This document shows positions 59,441-64,000 of a stretch of 64,000 nucleotides of DNA, piece after piece (the first letter of the stretch is position 1; each line of letters begins with the position of its first letter). This DNA is from Bradyrhizobium sp. AZCC 2262 (GTDB lineage: Bacteria; Pseudomonadota; Alphaproteobacteria; Rhizobiales; Xanthobacteraceae): contig NZ_JAZHRT010000001.1 of NCBI RefSeq assembly GCF_036924535.1, forward strand, positions 7,998,001 through 8,062,000, read 5' to 3'. The notes below the pieces were generated by a model. That model was not told where the DNA came from. It worked only from the letters and a program-made list of their open reading frames with translations, and searched no databases. Position numbers and translations under genes: made by a program.

Positions 59441-60649
59441 CTAAGCCCCAAAACTCTTCGGCGAGCCCGCAACCGGCACGCTGCCGCCGCTGGCGACCTT
59501 CATCACCGCAAGCCCGCGCTCATTGCTGCCGTCGGAGCGGAACCGAAATAGCCCGTCGATGCCGGCAAAGCCCGACGGGTTGGTCAGCGTTTCCGGCGCA
59601 AAACGTTGGCTGCCCTGCTTCGATAGCGCGGCGACGAGTGCGACCGCGTCATAGGCGAGCGGCGCGGTGCGCACCGGATCGGCGCCGAATTTGGCGCGGT
59701 AGCGGCCGGAGAAGCCACGGAAGCCCGACGGGTCCGGCGCGGCATAGAGCCCGCCCTGCAGCACGGGGCTCGCATAGACGCGCGGATTGTCCCACAGCCC
59801 GGTGCCGAGCAACTGGATGTTGCGCAGATTCGCGCCCGCCGCGGTCAAGGCATCCGCCGTTGCCACGACCGAATCGCCGTCGTCGGCGATGAACAACACA
59901 TCCGCCGAGCCGAGCGACTGCGCCACCGTCCGTGCCGCCGCGGAACGATCGGAGGCGTATTTCTCGAAGGCGACGATGCGCCCCTTGCGGCCGACCGCCT
60001 GCTTGAAGGCTGCTTCCACCACATTGCCGTAGGCATTGTCCGGCAGCAGCGCCGCGAAAGATTTCTTTCCGATGCTGGCGGAATAATCGACGATCCGGTT
60101 GACGTCGGATTCGGGCAGGAAGCTGAGCAGATAGACGCCGCGTCCGGCCACGCTCGAGTCGGTCGAGAATGCGATCACCGGAACGCCGCGCGTGCGCGCC
60201 TGTTGCGCGGTCGCCGCCACCGATGCCGCAAACAGCGGACCCAGAATGATTTCCACGCCCTCGCCGAGCGCCTGCTGGGTGACCTGCTGGGCGCCTTGCG
60301 GGCTGCCGCCGTCATCCTTGATCAGAAGCTGGATGTTCGGATTCTGGAATTCCGCCAGCGCCATCTCGGCCGCGTTCTTCATCGATTGCGCGGCGACGCC
60401 GGCATTGCCGGCGGCCGAGAGCGGCAGGATCAGGCCGACCTTGACCTGCCCGGTGCCGACCGCAAGCGGCTGTTGCTGCGGGCCTGCGGGTCCCTCGTTC
60501 TGCGGGGAAGCAAACGGGTTCGAAACCTGGCCTCCCGAGCAGGCGCCGAGCAGCGGCGCGCCGAGAATAAGACCAACCGCCGTCCGGCGGGTCGGTCCCG
60601 ATAGCCGGAGATCCGGAGATCCGGGCTTGGGATTGAGCGGGCCTACCAT
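59441..60649 (-). CDS. penicillin-binding protein activator (LpoA/LppC-like lipoprotein)
   Basis: 402 residues. TRRTAVGLILGAPLLGAC is a signal with lipobox (LLGA-C37) and a twin arginine, so a lipoprotein, perhaps Tat-exported. The rest is a periplasmic-binding-protein fold (KVGLILPLSAAGNAGVAAQSMKNAAEMALAEFQ; IILGPLFAASVAATAQQA; PVIAFSTDSSVAG), as in the C-terminal domain of LpoA, which activates PBP1a; it lacks the LpoA TPR half. Being next to, and divergent from, rsmI-yraN is the conserved gammaproteobacterial lpoA setting too. A solute-binding role is the alternative. Confidence 0.87.
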   Translation of the reverse strand: MVGPLNPKPGSPDLRLSGPTRRTAVGLILGAPLLGACSGGQVSNPFASPQNEGPAGPQQQPLAVGTGQVKVGLILPLSAAGNAGVAAQSMKNAAEMALAEFQNPNIQLLIKDDGGSPQGAQQVTQQALGEGVEIILGPLFAASVAATAQQARTRGVPVIAFSTDSSVAGRGVYLLSFLPESDVNRIVDYSASIGKKSFAALLPDNAYGNVVEAAFKQAVGRKGRIVAFEKYASDRSAAARTVAQSLGSADVLFIADDGDSVVATADALTAAGANLRNIQLLGTGLWDNPRVYASPVLQGGLYAAPDPSGFRGFSGRYRAKFGADPVRTAPLAYDAVALVAALSKQGSQRFAPETLTNPSGFAGIDGLFRFRSDGSNERGLAVMKVASGGSVPVAGSPKSFGA

Positions 60650-60871
60650 CTTGTCTCTTCTCTTGACCGACCGCCGTCGGCCAGGATTCCGGCTTTCTGG
60701 GCCGAGGCACCTGAACCGCTACTGAACCCGAATGGGGGATTCTGCATATTGTCGAGAATTAGTTAACCAAAACAAAAGGATTACGCGCCCGCCCTGCGTC
60801 GCGGGGAACTTCAATATTGCCGCCATCCGGCAGATATAGCGCTTGCACCAAGACCTCTTTAGATTGCCATT

Positions 60872-61825
60872 ATGCGCGCAAAACCCAATTCCAACTACGG
60901 GTCAGACACCGAACCGGGTTCGGCCAACAGAACATTTTTGATTGGCGGCCACGTCCTGAATGCCCCGAAGCCGGTTCCCGGCCTTTATCTGGTGGCGACC
61001 CCGATCGGCAATCTCGGCGACATTACCTTGCGCGCGCTCGAGACATTGGCCGGTGTCGACATCATCGCCTGCGAGGACACCCGAATCACCCGCCGCCTGA
61101 CCGAACGCTATGCGATCTCGGCAGAGCTCAAGCCGTACCACGAGCACAACGCAGCGCTGGCGCGACCGAAAATCCTGGAAAAGCTGGCGCAGGGCGCCAC
61201 GATCGCGCTGGTGTCGGACGCCGGTACGCCCCTGATATCGGACCCCGGCTTCAAGCTGGTGCGCGAGGTCTGTGCCGCCGGCCACGCCGTGATCGCGGTG
61301 CCTGGCGCGTCCTCGGTGCTGACGGCGCTGTCGGTCGCTGCACTGCCGACCGACCGGTTCTTCTTTGAGGGATTTTTGCCGGCCAAGGAAGTCGCGCGGC
61401 GGACGCGGCTCGCCGAGCTTGCCCGAATTGACGCGACGCTGGTGATGTTCGAATCCGGCAACCGCGTGCAGGATACGCTGGCCGATCTTTCCGACATCAT
61501 GGGCGGGCGCGACGCCGCGATCTGCCGCGAGCTGACAAAACTGCACGAGGACATCAAGCGTGCGCCGATCGCGGAGCTGGCGAAGGCCGCAGATCAACTG
61601 GAAACCCGCGGCGAGTTCGTCCTCGTGGTCGGCCCGCCGCGCGTCGATGAAGGGATCATGACGCAGCACGATCTCGACGATTTGCTGCGTTCGTCGCTGG
61701 CGCGCGACAGCGTCAAGGACAGCGTGGCGCATGCCGTCGAACTTTCCGGGCGGCCGCGCCGCGAGGTCTATGCCCGCGCGCTGGAGCTCGCGAAACAAGC
61801 CAGAGGCGACCATGGCGAAGACTGA
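60872..61825 (+). CDS. rsmI: 16S rRNA (cytidine(1402)-2'-O)-methyltransferase
   Basis: 317 residues: [44 protein letters not shown] is the RsmI N-terminus; [26 protein letters not shown] and [33 protein letters not shown] complete the tetrapyrrole-methylase-like fold. It overlaps the next gene by 14 nt. Confidence 0.96.
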   Translation: MRAKPNSNYGSDTEPGSANRTFLIGGHVLNAPKPVPGLYLVATPIGNLGDITLRALETLAGVDIIACEDTRITRRLTERYAISAELKPYHEHNAALARPKILEKLAQGATIALVSDAGTPLISDPGFKLVREVCAAGHAVIAVPGASSVLTALSVAALPTDRFFFEGFLPAKEVARRTRLAELARIDATLVMFESGNRVQDTLADLSDIMGGRDAAICRELTKLHEDIKRAPIAELAKAADQLETRGEFVLVVGPPRVDEGIMTQHDLDDLLRSSLARDSVKDSVAHAVELSGRPRREVYARALELAKQARGDHGED

Positions 61826-62225
61826 CGGCACGTCACCGCCGCGCGCCGGAGCAAAGCTCGCCGCGCCCGAGCGGGTCGCCGCCTTCCGCACTGGACTTTC
61901 CGCCGAAACCCGCGCCGCCGCCTTTCTGATAGCCAAAGGCTACCGCATTTTGGCAAAGCGCTTCCGCACCCCCCATGGCGAGATCGATCTGGTGGCGAAG
62001 AAGCGCAATCTGATCGCCTTCATCGAGGTCAAGGCGCGCGCCAGCCTGGACGATGCCGCCTACGCCGTCACGCCGCGCCAGCAGGGGCGCATCATCGATG
62101 CCGCGCAAGGGTGGCTGATGGCACATCCCGAGCATGCCGAATTTGAGCTGAGATTTGACGCCGTCCTGATTGCGCCGCGGCGTCTGCCACGCCATCTGTT
62201 AGCGGCATTCGACGCCAGCACCTGA
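61812..62225 (+). CDS. YraN/UPF0102 family nuclease-like protein
   Basis: 137 residues from ATG at 61812. [51 protein letters not shown] carries the restriction-endonuclease-like GEIDLVA and EVKxR elements of YraN. It is coupled to rsmI, as in many bacteria. The role is unsettled; nuclease activity is suggested by fold. Confidence 0.93.
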   Translation: MAKTDGTSPPRAGAKLAAPERVAAFRTGLSAETRAAAFLIAKGYRILAKRFRTPHGEIDLVAKKRNLIAFIEVKARASLDDAAYAVTPRQQGRIIDAAQGWLMAHPEHAEFELRFDAVLIAPRRLPRHLLAAFDAST

Positions 62226-62256
62226 GATTTCCCTCCAGAGACCCGGACCCCTCCCT

Positions 62257-63204
62257 ATGAAATTGAATGTCGCCGTCCAGATGGACCCCATCGCGCGTAT
62301 CAACATCCGCGGCGATTCGACCTTTGCGCTGCTGCTCGAAGCGCAGAAGCGCGGCCATAGCCTTTCCTACTACACCCCGGACAAGCTTTCGCTGCGCGGC
62401 GAAGAGCTGGTGGCGCCGGTGCAGTTTCTCACCGTGCGCGACGAGATCGGCGATCATTTTACGTTGGGCGAGGCGAAGCGCGAGGCGCTGACCAATTTCG
62501 ATGTCATCCTGCTGCGACAGGATCCGCCCTTCGACCTCGCCTACATCAGCTCGACTCATTTCCTCGAGCGCATCCACCCCGAGACGCTGGTGGTGAACAA
62601 TCCGGCTTCGGTGCGCAACGCGCCGGAGAAGCTGTTCGTGATGAACTTTCCGCATCTGATGCCGCCGACGCTGATCTCGCGCGACCTCGACGAGATCAAT
62701 TCGTTCCGCGATGAACACGGCGCCGTCGTCATGAAGCCGCTGCACGGCCATGGCGGCGCGGCGGTATTCCGCGTCATGCCGCAGGACATGAATTTCGGCT
62801 CGCTGTTCGACATGTTCTCGGTCACCTTCAGGGAGCCCTGGGTGATCCAGCGCTTCCTTCCCGAGGTCAAGCACGGCGACAAGCGCATCATTTTGGTCGA
62901 CGGCGAATTTGCCGGCGCCGTCAACCGCGTGCCCGCCCCCGACGACCTCCGCTCCAACATGGTTCGCGGCGGCGCCGCGCAGGCCACCGAACTCTCTCCG
63001 CGCGAACGCGAGATCTGCGACACGCTCGGCCCCGCGCTGCGCGAACGCGGGTTGCTGTTCGTCGGCATCGACGTGATCGACGGCAACCTCACCGAGATCA
63101 ACGTGACGTCGCCGACCGGTATCCGTGCGATCCAGCGCCTCAACGGCCCGGATGTCGCGGCAAAAATCTGGGACAGCATCGAGGCGAAGCGCGCCGGGAA
63201 ATAA
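62257..63204 (+). CDS. gshB: glutathione synthase
   Basis: 315 residues of prokaryotic Gsh[56 protein letters not shown]-grasp elements [34 protein letters not shown] and [12 protein letters not shown]. It joins gamma-glutamylcysteine and glycine. It lies 31 bp after yraN and is probably in the same transcript. Confidence 0.97.
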   Translation: MKLNVAVQMDPIARINIRGDSTFALLLEAQKRGHSLSYYTPDKLSLRGEELVAPVQFLTVRDEIGDHFTLGEAKREALTNFDVILLRQDPPFDLAYISSTHFLERIHPETLVVNNPASVRNAPEKLFVMNFPHLMPPTLISRDLDEINSFRDEHGAVVMKPLHGHGGAAVFRVMPQDMNFGSLFDMFSVTFREPWVIQRFLPEVKHGDKRIILVDGEFAGAVNRVPAPDDLRSNMVRGGAAQATELSPREREICDTLGPALRERGLLFVGIDVIDGNLTEINVTSPTGIRAIQRLNGPDVAAKIWDSIEAKRAGK

Positions 63205-63295
63205 TTTCCCGGCGTGCCCACGACTTGGAATGGCGTACCACACAACGAATTCAGCGGTCCCGAAACGGTAGCCGAAGCGTAGGTGGGAGGTTGCG

Positions 63296-63679
63296 ATGGA
63301 TGATCGAACCGTGCGGCTGGCGCTGCAGCGCCATTGGGATGCCTCGGACGCGAGCGATTTCGAGGTCGAGCATGAAATCTACCGCGAGGATGCCGTGCTT
63401 GATTATCCGCAGTCGGGCGAGCGGATCCGTGGACGGCGCAACATTCAGGAGAGCCGGTTCGTCCAGCCGAACAAGAAGCGCTTTGCGGTCCGGCGAATTG
63501 CCGGCAGCGGCGATCTCTGGGTCACTGAATTCGTGCTTACCTATGACGGCATACCCTCTTACGCGGTGAGCATCATGGAGTTCCGCGAAGGACTGGTGGC
63601 CAACGAAACGCAATATTTCGCCGACCGGTTTGACCCTGCCCCCTCGCGTGCGCATCTTGTCGAGCGGGTCGGCGAATGA
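63296..63679 (+). CDS. SnoaL/NTF2-like small protein
   Basis: 127 residues with the NTF2-like cone pattern: RLALQRHWDASDASDFEVEHEIYREDAVLDYPQSGERIRGRRNIQESRFVQ, then WVTEFVLTYDGIPSYAVSIMEFREGLVANETQYFADRFD. Members include isomerases, hydrolases and non-enzymatic binding proteins. ATG preceded by aggtggga. No operon clue. Confidence 0.85.
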   Translation: MDDRTVRLALQRHWDASDASDFEVEHEIYREDAVLDYPQSGERIRGRRNIQESRFVQPNKKRFAVRRIAGSGDLWVTEFVLTYDGIPSYAVSIMEFREGLVANETQYFADRFDPAPSRAHLVERVGE

Positions 63680-63907
63680 CGTCCTACCGGCTGGGCGGAG
63701 CCGAAGCGAAGAGTCGAAGTGGCTCGCTCGGCGCAAGGCCGGCAGTGGCCGGTCGAACTCCAGGACACTATCGCCATATCCGATCCCAAGTTCCACCATC
63801 ATACGGCCATTCTTTGGACAAGACTGGAGGGGGCGCTGGCCGATGGCCGACCTGATAGATAGTGGACCGCCATCTTCGGATGACATTGGACGGAAAAGGG
63901 AAACGCC

Positions 63908-64000
63908 AATGAATTCCATACCTGCTCCAAAAGAACCTGAACCCGGCGATGCCACAATCGCAGGCGCCGATGAGCGGCTGGCGCACGCCTACGAAGAGAT
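63908..64000 (+). CDS. start of an unidentified gene, cut by the window end
   Basis: ATG at 63908 with aaaaggga upstream opens a frame (MNSIPAPKEPEPGDATIAGA, then DERLAHAYEEI) that runs out of the window after 31 codons. The start of a helical segment is consistent with a sensor-kinase or coiled-coil protein, but too little is seen to say. Confidence 0.5.

Overview
This is a high-GC, densely packed chromosomal segment from an alphaproteobacterium, most likely Bradyrhizobium or a close relative. The evidence is gene order (hrcA/grpE, dnaK-dnaJ-pmtA-like-FMN reductase-pyrF-DUF1330-dapB-gpmA, nth-DUF2244, rpmI-rplT-pheS-pheT, rsmI-yraN-gshB), a phosphatidylethanolamine methyltransferase-like gene, NikR and CsoR regulators, and many GC-rich palindromic repeats between genes. 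The genus is an inference; nothing was searched.

Layout. 1-8.4 kb: DUF2239 tail, MATE pump, a 2-hydroxychromene-2-carboxylate isomerase gene with an internal stop, a 2-dehydropantoate 2-reductase, a cytochrome c plus PQQ-type dehydrogenase pair, and a DUF2235 hydrolase. 8.5-14.3 kb: a small degenerate integrative element in the 3' end of tRNA-Gly(GCC), bounded by exact 51-bp repeats. It holds a frameshifted tyrosine integrase, an AlpA-like gene, two unknown genes, a truncated phage prohead protease and a truncated OLD-type nuclease. 14.8-23.6 kb: housekeeping genes (thioredoxin/TPR protein, Lon-like domain protein, TetR with its target, Trm112, L35, L20, PheS, PheT) and a TSUP transporter. 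23.7-35.8 kb: a broken PP-loop gene, amine oxidase, permuted papain-like protein, a nickel module (TonB receptor/NikR operator/NikR), a copper module (CsoR/operator/P-type ATPase), a CoA-transferase plus HMG-CoA-lyase-like pair, and an EI24 membrane protein. 35.8-41.8 kb: a translationally coupled type III polyketide synthase-methyltransferase-MFS operon behind an EmrAB-like pump. 41.9-51.7 kb: DNA repair and metabolism, then dnaJ and dnaK with a sigma-32-type promoter. 52-64 kb: exported protein, acyltransferase, grpE, hrcA, rph (frameshifted end), rdgB, hemW, PBP activator, rsmI, yraN, gshB and two small end genes.

Main points. (1) The tRNA-Gly element is a remnant in which two convergent genes are cut off at one shared junction, so it records an internal deletion. 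(2) Two metal circuits can be read straight from DNA: a canonical NikR operator (GTATGA-N16-TCATAC) between a TonB receptor and nikR, and a CsoR-type dyad that overlaps the first ATG of the copper ATPase and so argues for a downstream GTG start. (3) The polyketide synthase operon uses GTGA and ATGA overlaps and sits beside a second efflux pair, suggesting a made, methylated and exported lipid-like polyketide. (4) Four genes carry point lesions; the indels lie in or beside short homopolymers, so sequencing error and real decay must be told apart. No CRISPR array, rRNA or complete prophage is present.
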